From Conidiobolus incongruus B7586 (taxonomy: Eukaryota > Entomophthoromycota > Entomophthoromycetes > Entomophthorales > Conidiobolaceae): 14,389 bases of DNA. Location: assembly GCA_000697335.1 (NCBI GenBank), contig JNEM01016656.1:1-14389 (forward strand). The letters run 5' to 3'. Each line of letters begins with the position of its first letter. Positions within the stretch are counted from its first letter, which is position 1. The position numbers were made by a program, and so were the translations under genes. Shown here piece by piece: positions 1-9,437 of this stretch. A model generated the notes under the pieces. The model was not told where the DNA came from. It saw only the letters and a list, made by a program, of their open reading frames with translations, and searched no databases.

Positions 1-2085
1 AAATTATAAAATATTTTATTTAACTATAATATTATATTGTTTTTAATGATAATTAAAAATATTTTCTAGTCATTATTTTATACAATAACAAAATAATATA
101 TAGAGTGAAAATTAATAAAGACCTCTATATAAAGAAATGGAAAAATTATTATATTAATTATAATGAACAAATTATGATTTAAATTATTAAATTTGCTTTA
201 GAAAATTTCTAAAATATAATATCAAGCAGGAAAATTCCTGCAAATAATTTTATTGGCTTGTAGAACATTAAATTTTCATTTTTAATAAAAAAACTGTATT
301 AAATTATATATATTTTCAAATAGATAAGAGATATTAATCCTAAATAAGAGTATTAATTTTATATGATTAATAATTTCTATAATTATATATTAAAAATATA
401 TTTATTTGTCAATTTTATTAGTGCCATAATTTAAGTTTTGTAGTACTAATATAATAAAATACTTAATTACACTAAATCAATTCAACAACAAGTTTTGAGC
501 TTAATAAGGTTTTAAAATTGGTATAAAAAACCTTTAAAAATGTGATTAAAAATTGATTTTGAGTCATTTTAATAATCTTTATATAATTTTAATTAGATCG
601 CCCATAAAAACAGTTAGGATATTAGTAATAATATATCATTTTGATCAAAAATTTTCAGTTTGATAGTGTAATATGCATAATTTTGTGACTAATGAAACCT
701 TTATATTAAAACGAAAATTATATTCAGTCAATAAGAATTTCTAAGTTTTTGCTCATAATTCTAATTAATTTCTCTTCTCCTAATAAACATAATTTGTAAT
801 AATGATAATTGTGTATTATAAAACCAATTTAGGTAAATTGCGAAAATGTTATAATAAAACAAATAACCAAATATGAGGTTATTAATAATTTTGAATTGAA
901 TTTATCATATCTAAACAAAATAATATATATTTTACCATTTTGAACTTTAACACTATCAAATCATATCATTAACAACTGACATAAACTATATCAAATATAG
1001 AAATTTCCTAATATATCTTTGAGTTACCCCTAAAATTTTTCAAACTAAATTAATTAAGTTGAATAAATTTAGAAAAATTGAATTGTTCAGGTTAGTCTCT
1101 CTATACTTTGAGATTTATTTTAAGGTGTTTGCAAGTTGGTGAATTCTTGTTCAAGTTTTTATCATAGTTTCAAAATTTAGAAATTTAGATAATTTATTCA
1201 TTTTTCTTGCTACAGGTAGGTTAGTCAGAATTGATTTTAGTGATTTTTATAAGAAATTATAATAAAGTAAAATATAAGATTACAGGAATTAATTAAAGAA
1301 TACAGTCGATCAATTCTAGAATGTTTACTTAAATAAAAACCAAGTAATATCCGAATTAACCAGTTACACCCCTTATTTACCATCAATGATGAACTCTTTA
1401 ATAAAATAATTCGAAAAATGATATTCTTGTGATCTGAGTACTAATAAAGAATATCCTAATTTAGATTTATATCGGTCTTATGATCTTACTAATTTTAGAT
1501 AATGCAAAATATTTTCAAGCTATTTATCTACCCGATTTTCAAATAGATAATTGGTGATAATAATCTGCTCATGATAGGATTTCTGTAAATAGATCTTTTA
1601 CAATTTGTAGGAGCGGGGGTTAACTAATATGAATAAAATAAATTTCTTAGGAAAATTTAATAAGTTTTATCGTATCCTCTCAATAAAATTTAATATAGCT
1701 TTTGAATTTGTTTTTTTTGAGAAACTATTATCTAAATATAGATAATATAGAAATTCATTGAAACTTCTAGAAAATTGAAATAATATTTGTTTAGAGTAAT
1801 CTCAATAATGTCGGAGGGGCTCAAAAAACTCATAATTATTCAAGTAATTTATTAGGAGCAAAGGCTAGGGACTGCTGTTAACAAATAATAATCCAATTAT
1901 AGATGGAGATATTACCAAATTTAGACTAAACTTCATTAAAATCCCACAAAATAATTTAAAAATTATAGAAATTTGATTAGAATTAGGGTGAGTAAATTTT
2001 ATGAAATCTTTTGAGCCAATTAATCCTTTATTTTGAATCACCTTTATTGTTTTTAATTAGTTCAAATTAAAATAAATTTTAAGTG

Positions 2086-2116
<31 letters not shown>

Positions 2117-2190
2117 AGTATTATAATTAGTATTGTTGATTGTTTTCCTTGCTTGGTTATTAATTCTGGGTATTGTTTGTTTCTTTGACT
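1..2190. other. AT-rich gene-free region
   Basis: No reading frame of protein-like character was found on either strand. Two slightly GC-richer patches, about 1360-1660 and 1800-1900, break the A/T background. Their frames are closed by many stops and match nothing I recognise; they could be very old gene relics. No tRNA-like cloverleaf or terminal repeat was seen. The last part, upstream of 2231, must hold the promoter of the regulator gene. Confidence 0.6.
2086..2117. repeat. (TA)n microsatellite
   Basis: An almost pure alternating T/A run with one C interruption lies about 115 bases upstream of the start codon at 2231. Such runs recur throughout the window. Its place in the presumed promoter is noted, but no function is implied. 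Confidence 0.85.
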
Positions 2191-2193
2191 CTT

Positions 2194-2201
2194 TATATAT
2201 A
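2194..2201 (+). promoter_or_regulatory. Possible TATA-like element
   Basis: A TATATATA string lies about 30 bases upstream of the ATG at 2231 and follows a T-rich tract (about 2133-2190) with several C and G interruptions. It is the only promoter-like arrangement near the gene. TATA strings are common by chance in DNA this AT-rich, so the call is weak. Confidence 0.2.
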
Positions 2202-2230
2202 TTTCAATTCATAAATTTCATATTTAAAAA

Positions 2231-4174
2231 ATGAGTACGGATAATTCCAAAACAAAAACATTCAAATTTGTATTCACTGCTAAGCAGCCGCGAAAGGCGA
2301 AGCCTCTCTCATGTCCAAGGAAAGGTGTGTTTAGACCTCACACTATGAAACTCCCAAAGGATAGTAAACCTAAGCAAATTGATAAAGCGCGGAAATCTGA
2401 GAATACTTCCCCCGATGAAAATATGAAAGTGACTACAACACATAGAACGGAACCCAATCACTATAATCGTCATAGGCTGAACTTTGACTACTATGGAATG
2501 CCATCTCCGCTAAACGCAAGGATGCAAAATAATTCACAAATACAGAAGTTAAGGGTGTTTATATTTACTCATTTTTCCGTTTGTAAAGGCACTTTGAACG
2601 AAGGTCAAATTACTCAGTTGACAAATTTAATACCGGCGTGGGAATTGAGCATTATGGAGCGATTGCTCGCGAACTCTCTGGAGATTCCCCTGCATTATCC
2701 TTACGATCCGCCTGAGTACAGGGGGCCCGCTCACAATATTACGAGTATGGGGTTTACTGATGATAATAGTTTAATACAGCCTCAGTTTATTCAAATAAGA
2801 GATGCTCTTGAGCCGTTAGAAGTACATTTACTCAAATTGTTTTTCAAGTATTCTAATCCTTTCTTTACAGCAATTCATCCAGATTATTTTGAATATAGAC
2901 TACGGCATCATTGGAAGAGAGTTGAGTTTCAAGCACTCCTCTCCATAATCCTCTGCATTGCTTGCAGTTATCTTGCTGTTGAGCCATTTCATACGCCTCT
3001 GAACTATTCACACTTGGCAGAGTTCTACTACGAACGTTGCCAAAATTTGTGCTTATTGATCGACTGCACCAATTCAGCAGTAGCAGAAACACGTATTCAA
3101 ATCTCGCTAGTATCGGGTCAATTGGACTACAGCAAAGCCTCTCAATTATTCGGCGAAATCAACCAGCACGCTAAGAAGCTCGGGTGGTTTGACTTGTACT
3201 CCAAATCCACCGAAGAAATCCTTTTAACTAAACCAAATTCTGAGGATGTGGCTGGTGTTTTGGCGTGGGAACAGAACCTTGTATCATGGATGTTCTTGAT
3301 TTTCTATTCTAGCATTGGTCTCAACGCCAAAATCCCTATCGAACCCTTCCGCTTCGATATGGCCCTGCCGGACATTCTTCCAGCATTACATGCTCTATTC
3401 GCACAGTGCAGCACTCTGGGATGGACAGGATCTTTGGAAGCGCGTCTTGCCTACTACATGTATCTTGGTTTTCCGATTTTCGACCGCGTCCGATTGTACA
3501 ATCACAATACTATTATGCAATACGGTTGGGGACATTATCCATCCGCCAAGGAAAAGGAAGAGATCAACGCGATCAAGCATAACTTGAACGCATGGAAGGA
3601 AAAATTCGTACAATTTACTCAGAGCTGCCATTTCAAGCCCAAGGAATTGGCCATGATTACTGGTATACACTTCTACTACCACCACACCATTCTCCAGTTA
3701 CTCATTCCTCACCTGCCCGCAGAAGGTAGTCAATTTAAAGACCCGAGATACGTCAGCCTATATACCGAATTCCTACTAAGTTGCACATCCATATCCCTGC
3801 TCATGGCATGCCAAGGCATCTGGATGGTCCTATACGGAGGCGGTGTCAAAAATTTCGTACTTTCCATTGCATGGTCCGGGGTTCGTCTCTTCCTCCACTT
3901 TAGCGAATTCATTGACCTAGATCCCAAACTCAAAATCCTCACAGAACTCTCGCACATTCTTAACCAGAACCTGATAAAGAAACTGAAAAGCTTCCTTAAC
4001 TTCACATTTCAGCGTCTTCTCAATGAGACTCTGGTCCAAAAACGATCTCTCATGTTCTGGTTAGAACTCAGGAGGGATCAAGCTCTCGTAGATCTGTGCT
4101 CAGATTTTCGAACCAGGTCAGGATGCTTACCCCCAAAATTGTCCAGTCATTCTAAATTGGAATTGTTGAGTTAA
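2231..4174 (+). CDS. Fungal-specific transcription-factor-like protein lacking the zinc cluster
   Basis: This is an intact 647-residue single-exon frame. The ATG is the first in frame, with a TAA stop just ahead of it at 2225-2227, and the gene ends in TAA followed at once by a second TAA. Residues about 194-420 resemble the middle homology region (Fungal_trans) of zinc-cluster regulators: a helix with a hydrophobic FF-x6-HPDYF motif (211-220), a KLGWFDLY segment (316-323) and a WEQNLVSWMF segment (346-355). The C-terminal third (about 440-610) is also helical and hydrophobic. In the family these regions regulate the activity of an N-terminal Zn2Cys6 DNA-binding domain. Here the first 110 residues hold one cysteine (C28), so that domain is absent. 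The N-terminus is instead basic and polar (KQPRKAK, 18-24), as in a nuclear localisation signal. It may be a nuclear regulator working through partners or a degenerate paralogue. GC content is far above the flanks. The frame is certain; the family call is fairly good and its targets are unknown. Confidence 0.8.
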   Translation: MSTDNSKTKTFKFVFTAKQPRKAKPLSCPRKGVFRPHTMKLPKDSKPKQIDKARKSENTSPDENMKVTTTHRTEPNHYNRHRLNFDYYGMPSPLNARMQNNSQIQKLRVFIFTHFSVCKGTLNEGQITQLTNLIPAWELSIMERLLANSLEIPLHYPYDPPEYRGPAHNITSMGFTDDNSLIQPQFIQIRDALEPLEVHLLKLFFKYSNPFFTAIHPDYFEYRLRHHWKRVEFQALLSIILCIACSYLAVEPFHTPLNYSHLAEFYYERCQNLCLLIDCTNSAVAETRIQISLVSGQLDYSKASQLFGEINQHAKKLGWFDLYSKSTEEILLTKPNSEDVAGVLAWEQNLVSWMFLIFYSSIGLNAKIPIEPFRFDMALPDILPALHALFAQCSTLGWTGSLEARLAYYMYLGFPIFDRVRLYNHNTIMQYGWGHYPSAKEKEEINAIKHNLNAWKEKFVQFTQSCHFKPKELAMITGIHFYYHHTILQLLIPHLPAEGSQFKDPRYVSLYTEFLLSCTSISLLMACQGIWMVLYGGGVKNFVLSIAWSGVRLFLHFSEFIDLDPKLKILTELSHILNQNLIKKLKSFLNFTFQRLLNETLVQKRSLMFWLELRRDQALVDLCSDFRTRSGCLPPKLSSHSKLELLS

Positions 4175-4202
4175 TAATTCTTTAACAATATATTTAATAT
4201 AC

Positions 4203-4208
4203 AATAAA
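4203..4208 (+). terminator. Possible polyadenylation signal AATAAA
   Basis: An AATAAA hexamer lies 29 bases after the stop codon of the regulator gene, a normal position for a fungal 3' processing signal. The hexamer is frequent by chance in this base composition. Confidence 0.3.
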
Positions 4209-4451
4209 ATTCTATTCTAAATTTTTTCTCAATTGATATAATTATATTATCAATTTGATAAATCAATATATTTTAAATGAATTGATAATTAAAATAATTA
4301 TATATAAACCATTGATTTACACAGTAAATCGATATTTGAGTTTCATGTTTTGAATTTATTTCCATAATAATTTAAATCTAGTCCGACTTATCATAAATTT
4401 TGGTTGAATTAATAGTTAAAATTTTGACTATATGCTTTTTGATTCCAGAAT

Positions 4452-4489
4452 AAAAGCAAATATAAATAGAGCATTTGGAATTTGCTTTT
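4452..4489. repeat. Inverted repeat, 10-base arms
   Basis: AAAAGCAAAT (4452-4461) is repeated as its exact reverse complement ATTTGCTTTT at 4480-4489, with an 18-base loop. It lies about 280 bases beyond the regulator gene. It could form a hairpin in RNA, but no function is evident. Confidence 0.5.
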
Positions 4490-4939
4490 TTTCCCCCAAA
4501 TTCTGAAAAAAATTAACCTTATATAATGAAAAATAGAATCAAGTATAAAAAATTTGTTCAAATTGACATTTAATTGATTATTAAAATATCAATCTTAAAC
4601 TTTATTAAATTAAAAATAATAATTCTCAATTTTTAAATCTAATTATTGTATAATTAATTAGTATTAATTGATACGGGTCAAATTAATTGAATACCCACTA
4701 TAATAAATATAAATTATTTTGAAATATTTTCCTACTTGTAATATAATATAAAAAAATATAATACAATTAAAAATTTTTTTAATATTCTTCTTTGTCATGT
4801 ACCATTTAATATTATAATTATTTTGTATAGTTTATTATAATAAAAATTGTTTGATCGATCAATGATAATGTTATATTTATTATAATATTCGATTAATAAA
4901 TATTATAAAATTACTAATATTTTAATAAATACGTAATAT

Positions 4940-4967
4940 ATTATTATTATTATTATTATTATTATTT
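4940..4967. repeat. (ATT)n microsatellite
   Basis: About nine ATT units in a row. A shorter run of the same unit lies at about 7692-7710. Confidence 0.85.
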
Positions 4968-5046
4968 TAGAATAAGTTAAAATACATATTTCAAGCAGTT
5001 TTTTAATATCTAAACTAATATAAAATTGGAAATTATAAAATAATAG

Positions 5047-5062
5047 ATATATATATATATAT
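5047..5062. repeat. (AT)n microsatellite
   Basis: About eight AT dinucleotides in a row within the spacer. Confidence 0.8.
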
Positions 5063-5719
5063 GGATATTAATTTTCAAAACATTCATAGTAGGATTTAAA
5101 AGTTTGGCTAATGAAACATATACAAGATTCAATCTGTCAATTTTTGTCATTTAAACCAAAGAGTTCGAAATATTTATTATATATATATACACCTTGAGAA
5201 AAAAAATCTAAATATTTAGATCAAACTAATATCCTTTATGGAATATTATTAAGATTTCTGATCTTTATAAATTTATACACAATCTGTCTTCATATATTCT
5301 ATTGACAAATTCATTTTAGTTAATTATATCTTAGTTGACTCTATCTAATGTGTATAAATTTGGTGTTATGAAATCATTCTTTAATTAATTAATGTTGTCA
5401 TATTTCTGAAACTTTAGCCAAACTTTTGAGTCTAAATATGTTAATATTAGTGATATTGTGTTAAAAGTAATCATATCATTATTTAATACAAATATTATTT
5501 AACAAATATACCTTTTTACCAAATTTTATATAACATAAAATGCTATATTTTTAGGATAAAACTTCATTTATGGATATATATAAAATATTTAATTTCAAAT
5601 TTGTGTAATAACTATTGAATTAAAATGTTACTCAATTTAATATTAAATTTATTTTTAGTAATAATACATATTGATAATTATAATTCATTCAGTCATATCA
5701 ATTAATTCTATTTATTCAA

Positions 5720-5741
5720 ATATATATATATATATATATAT
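5720..5741. repeat. (AT)n microsatellite
   Basis: About eleven AT dinucleotides end some 40 bases before the first codon of the relic gene at 5779. Confidence 0.85.
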
Positions 5742-5778
5742 TCAATAATATCTTTGATACTATTTTTAGAATTGACTT

Positions 5779-6149
5779 ATGGATTGGGATTACTATGCTA
5801 ATTTAAATTTCCATAATAATATTCGTTATGAGTTTTAAAATTGGTAAATTTTATTAACGCGTCTTGGGAAGGTAGTATCCAAATTAGTTTAGATAAATTT
5901 GAGAGATATGGAGAATTCCAGATGGGTGTTAAGGAGATAAAGGTTTATTGGCTTAAGTCAAATAACTGGGAGGACCCAGATGGAGTTCGTATCTTCGAAC
6001 ATAGCTCTAATTCGAGGTTCTATATAAAGTGAGTTGGGTAAAGTGATTTACGAAATTCTCCGGTGACTTGCATCATCGGCCAATTAAAAGATAGAGCGGA
6101 CACAGCTGATATGCAAGAGAGAAATGACTTTAACATTAGGTATATGTGA
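5779..6149 (+). pseudogene. Relic of an unrecognised small gene
   Basis: This patch is clearly richer in GC than its surroundings. It opens with an ATG at 5779 (MDWDYYANLNF, then more) in a frame that meets TAA at about 5836. The protein-like reading continues in another frame from about 5832, through NASWEGS and VYWLKSNNWEDPDG, to a TGA at 6030. The shift falls in a T/A run, so a one-base indel is the simplest cause. A GTGAGT donor-like motif at 6029 and a TAG at 6092-6094 could bound a 66-base intron leading to RADTADMQERNDFN-type sequence and a stop at 6147-6149. The stretch between also reads as plausible protein in the same frame (TCIIGQLKDR), so it may equally be decayed coding sequence. 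I do not recognise the family. It could be the N-terminal remnant of a larger protein. Coding origin is likely; product and intron are uncertain. Confidence 0.5.
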
Positions 6150-6465
6150 TGATATCAAGAATTAATATTGGGTCAATACTTTTAAATTTTTTAGATTCAA
6201 ATTATTATAAATATCTCTTCACTTTCATTTTATAAAAAATGAAAAAAAAAGATTGAGGAAATTATATAATTAATAATTATAAAGCATAATATATAAATAA
6301 TTTATAATAATTGAAAATATTTTGAACTTTATTAAGTTTTGAATTATAAAAATTTCCAACATATTATTATTTGAATTTGGAATTAATCAATACATATATA
6401 TATATATATATTTTAAATTAAATCAAAATTATTATAAAATAGTAAATACTTTATTTTCAACTAAA
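6150..6465. other. AT-rich spacer between relic and receptor gene
   Basis: This is the convergent interval between the plus-strand relic and the minus-strand receptor. It holds an (AT)n run at 6394-6411 and a TTTATT (AATAAA on the minus strand) at 6450-6455, ten bases past the receptor stop codon. That hexamer may serve as its polyadenylation signal. Nothing else was seen. Confidence 0.5.
6394..6411. repeat. (AT)n microsatellite
   Basis: About nine AT dinucleotides, roughly 55 bases beyond the 3' end of the intact receptor gene. Confidence 0.8.
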
Positions 6466-7377
6466 CTATAATGATAATTTAGATTTAACCAATTTTAATA
6501 ATTGAATAAAGTCTTTGTTAACTTCATTATTCATAAATAACACTGTTAAACAATTCACTATAACAGTCAATGATAATAATAATACTGCTACATATTCCAT
6601 TGTCCAAGTACGTCGATTCCCTGTGATTCCTTCGTAAATCCAGCAGAAAGGTCTTCCAGAGTAGAGTATTATATAAGGTATCATAAACATGAGAGATTTC
6701 GTTATAATAGCTCTACATTCTTGATACACTTTGGATTTTTCTATATTAAGTTCGATTTGTTTTAAACATCGCTTGCATGAGTATATAATTATGGTGATGT
6801 AAGATAAAGCGGCCATAACAAAAGTAGATATCGCGGAGATTAACATTAACTTGTAGTATATTTTGGATTCTGGCAACATTTTTATTATGCATACTACTTC
6901 TATAGGTGATAACATTTGGTTGCCAAGAGTTATATTATATATTGCGATTAAATAATTAGGGACTGTGAACAAAATTAAACATATTATCCAAAAAGTTAGA
7001 GGTAGTTTTCTGTCAAAAACAATCAAGAGGACTCTCTCCAAACTCAATATACCTAATGCATATTCTTGGCAAAGTAAAATATATGAATTTGCTAGAATAT
7101 CGTAGCTGCACCATTTGGGATGTGCCCGGAAGATATTATAAGGCACTCGAGTGAATACAGCACGAAATATCAACCCACCACTTGCAATACAGTCAAAAGT
7201 AACTGTTATTAGAGTTAAAATATGATCACTGTGGCCCCTTTGTTTTATTTTTTTAATTAATATAATTAATAAAATAGAAGTAAATACTAAACCTGTCAAG
7301 CCCGATATCATAAATATTATCTGTAGTGCTTTAATATATCCTCCTTTAGAACCGTTAGTATTCACTTTTCGATCCAT
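6466..7377 (-). CDS. Rhodopsin-like (family A) G protein-coupled receptor-like protein
   Basis: This is an intact 303-residue single-exon gene. The ATG lies just after an in-frame TAA (7384-7386 on the minus strand), and the gene ends in TAG. Seven hydrophobic segments fall at about 17-43, 53-77, 93-120, 126-148, 174-200, 225-248 and 261-283, with a short polar N-terminus and no signal peptide. Family A marks include D62 in helix 2, C90 before helix 3 and C163 in the second outer loop (probable disulphide), E114-R115-V116 in the DRY position, W130 in helix 4, P234 in helix 6 and N275 in helix 7. The NPxxY proline is replaced (NCLTV, 275-279). The third inner loop (201-223) and the tail are lysine-rich, as expected on the cytoplasmic side. 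By family, it should sit in the plasma membrane and signal through a heterotrimeric G protein; its ligand cannot be told. It is the only open copy of four in tandem, which suggests selection has kept it. The receptor-like fold is well supported; coupling to G protein is inferred. Confidence 0.85.
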   Translation of the reverse strand: MDRKVNTNGSKGGYIKALQIIFMISGLTGLVFTSILLIILIKKIKQRGHSDHILTLITVTFDCIASGGLIFRAVFTRVPYNIFRAHPKWCSYDILANSYILLCQEYALGILSLERVLLIVFDRKLPLTFWIICLILFTVPNYLIAIYNITLGNQMLSPIEVVCIIKMLPESKIYYKLMLISAISTFVMAALSYITIIIYSCKRCLKQIELNIEKSKVYQECRAIITKSLMFMIPYIILYSGRPFCWIYEGITGNRRTWTMEYVAVLLLSLTVIVNCLTVLFMNNEVNKDFIQLLKLVKSKLSL

Positions 7378-8589
7378 ATTTATTTATCTATTAATTTTTT
7401 TATTCAGTAAAAAATATTTTTACAAATATTTAATAAAATGGAATGATAAAAATTCTGAATGATTGTCTCATAGTTTTACATACCTATTGGACTTTATATT
7501 ATAATAAATCATTTGTCTGTCTGTCTCACTATGAAATCAATACTTCAGTTCACACTATTGATAATATATATGCAGTTTCATTTTGTGTAGCATTCAATCA
7601 CATTATGAATATAATTGCTATAACTTAAGCCAACTCATATTCATACAGTCCTTAATGTAATAAATTTTGATATAAAAATTAAAATTAAAAATTTATTATT
7701 ATTATTATTTTAGAAGAATTATGTAATTTCTTTAATATAGGAATTCTTTTAATTTTATCAAATTATCCTTTTTCACTATTTTTGATACAATTCAATTTAA
7801 AATAGTTTTGAATAGTATACGATTTCAAACAATAATAATTATAATTACAGCCATCTAATATATATTTGATTTATTTCAATTTACTGATTTGTTTGAAAGT
7901 CTTTACAAATCGAAAAATTCTTGGGTTTATAATAGTAATATTGAGTCAGAATGTGAAAATTTAGACAAACTTTTAAGTAATCCAAAAGATAATTAAAAAA
8001 GATGAATTTGTGATTTGATATAATGTTTTTTAATAATTATTTAATATGGTGTTTCCATGATTAAATCAAATAAAATAATTTGTGCTATGAATTAAATAAT
8101 TGATTAATTATAAATTAAAACTCAAAATCAATTTGAAAATATTCATTCTAATATTTTTACTTATCATTGTATTAACAATTACTCAAATATACTATACCAT
8201 TAATTTAGAATATTAATATACGTTATGGATAACTTTAATTGATTCAATTTGCTAAAATAAATACTATAAATCACTATCCGTTTTCGATCATATTGTAAAA
8301 TATCAGTTTAAAATTTTGAAACGAATACTAAACAAAATCGGTAAACTTTAATATACATGTATATATTTATATTTATATTTATAGCATTTTATACATTGAT
8401 GATCTCAAAGTTCCATTTATTCTATATAATTTAAAATATCTAATAAAATATTAAATATGAATTATCATATATATTTATTTATATTAGAAAATATCAAATT
8501 TTATAATGAATTAGTATCCTTATTCAAATTTTTTATCAAATATTTTTTTAAAATCAAACTTCTGTTCTTAAATAAATAATTTCAATTAT
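7378..8589. other. Spacer between receptor copies 1 and 2
   Basis: This AT-rich stretch contains the presumed promoter of the intact receptor at its left end. A 61-codon ATG frame at 7443-7628 (+) has no recognisable motifs and ordinary spacer composition, so I do not call it a gene. An (ATT)n run lies at about 7692-7710. No other structure was seen. Confidence 0.5.
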
Positions 8590-9437
8590 TTAATACTGTT
8601 TATAAATGTAATAAAAATTTCTTTTGATTTCTTTATTCATAAATAAAACACTAGAACAATTCACTAAAACTGTAAATAATAATAATAAAATAGAAACATA
8701 TACTTTGACTCAAGTGTGTAGAATTCTGGTAATTCAAATCCCAAATAATTTTTAATCTGAATAAATTATAAAATTATGGAATCGAGAGCATGGGATAATT
8801 AAATATTATCATTTTCAACTTTGTATAAACTTTATATATATATAGAGTTCAATTTGATGCTGGCATTATCTACTAAAGAATATTTTGAGGGTCATATAAT
8901 ATAAAATGATCATTACATAAGTAGCAATGGTGAATATCATAACAGTTAAATGAAATATTTTAGATTGTGGCGAGAGATTCAAAATGCATAACAGTTCAAT
9001 AGGTCATACTACTCGATTCCATAAAATGATATCATAGATCACAATGTCTACTGTTGGTATTATAATGGTCAATAACATTATTATCCAAAATAAAATGAAT
9101 AATTTGCTATTAAAAATAATTTAAAACACACTCTCAAGGTTTAAATTGCATAATTAATGGTCAAAAAGCCATAGTCACACCAATCGTGATGCTTTTTCAA
9201 AATACTGTTGCCTACTTGGGTGAAGGTACTGGGAAATATGAGATCTCTACTAGCAATAGTATCAAATAAAATAATGATCAATGTGAGAATAGTATCCTCA
9301 CGACCTTATTTTTTATTTTTTTTCAAAAGTATAATGAATAGAAAAGTGGCAAATAGTAAACCAATTACTCGTGAAATAATTAATAGAATCTCATAGTATA
9401 GGTATAAGCTTAAGTGTTTTTTGGGTTTATAGATGAA
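8590..9437 (-). pseudogene. Decayed receptor gene, copy 2
   Basis: The minus strand reads as a broken paralogue of the intact receptor. Recognisable pieces run from helix 1 (EILLIISRVIGLLF at about 9350-9392) through helix 2 (TILTLIIILFDTIAS), the HHDWCDYG segment before helix 3, helix 4 (KLFILFWIIMLL), the second outer loop (PIELLCIL), helix 5 and helix 7 (LLFTVLVNCSSVLFMNKEI), ending at TAA 8590-8592. At least six in-frame stops interrupt it, at positions matching R47, L117, S157, R203, Y235 and W258 of the intact copy. There is a deletion of about seven codons with a frame change within helix 3, and another frame change before helix 7. The total is about 64 bases shorter than the intact gene. 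No initiator ATG remains, so the 5' limit is estimated from the helix 1 alignment. Confidence 0.85.

Larger units (their letters stand above)
4209..5778. other. AT-rich intergenic spacer
   Basis: No coding frame, RNA gene or mobile element could be supported on either strand. The stretch holds several simple repeats and one 10-base inverted repeat (4452-4489). It separates the regulator from the relic gene on the same strand. Confidence 0.6.

Noticed and set aside
1360-1900. Slightly GC-richer patches as a possible gene upstream of the regulator
   Set aside because: All frames are closed by frequent stops, no zinc-cluster cysteine pattern or receptor motif appears, and no pair of splice sites gives a convincing reading.
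3395-4005. Minus-strand frames inside the regulator gene (also 2865-3092 and the plus-strand frame at 3315-3587)
   Set aside because: They overlap the well-supported long frame and show no protein-family features, so they are shadows of the coding composition.
7443-7628. Plus-strand frame of 61 codons with an ATG
   Set aside because: It has no recognisable domain, its composition is that of spacer, and it overlaps the presumed promoter of the intact receptor. An open frame of this length is easily reached by chance.
2086-7710. Simple AT and ATT runs as possible origins, telomeric or CRISPR-like repeats
   Set aside because: They are plain microsatellites without spacers, conserved flanks or G-rich telomere units, and such runs are expected in DNA of this composition.
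9208-9396. Plus-strand frame of 62 codons
   Set aside because: It is the antisense shadow of the helix 1 to helix 3 region of receptor copy 2.
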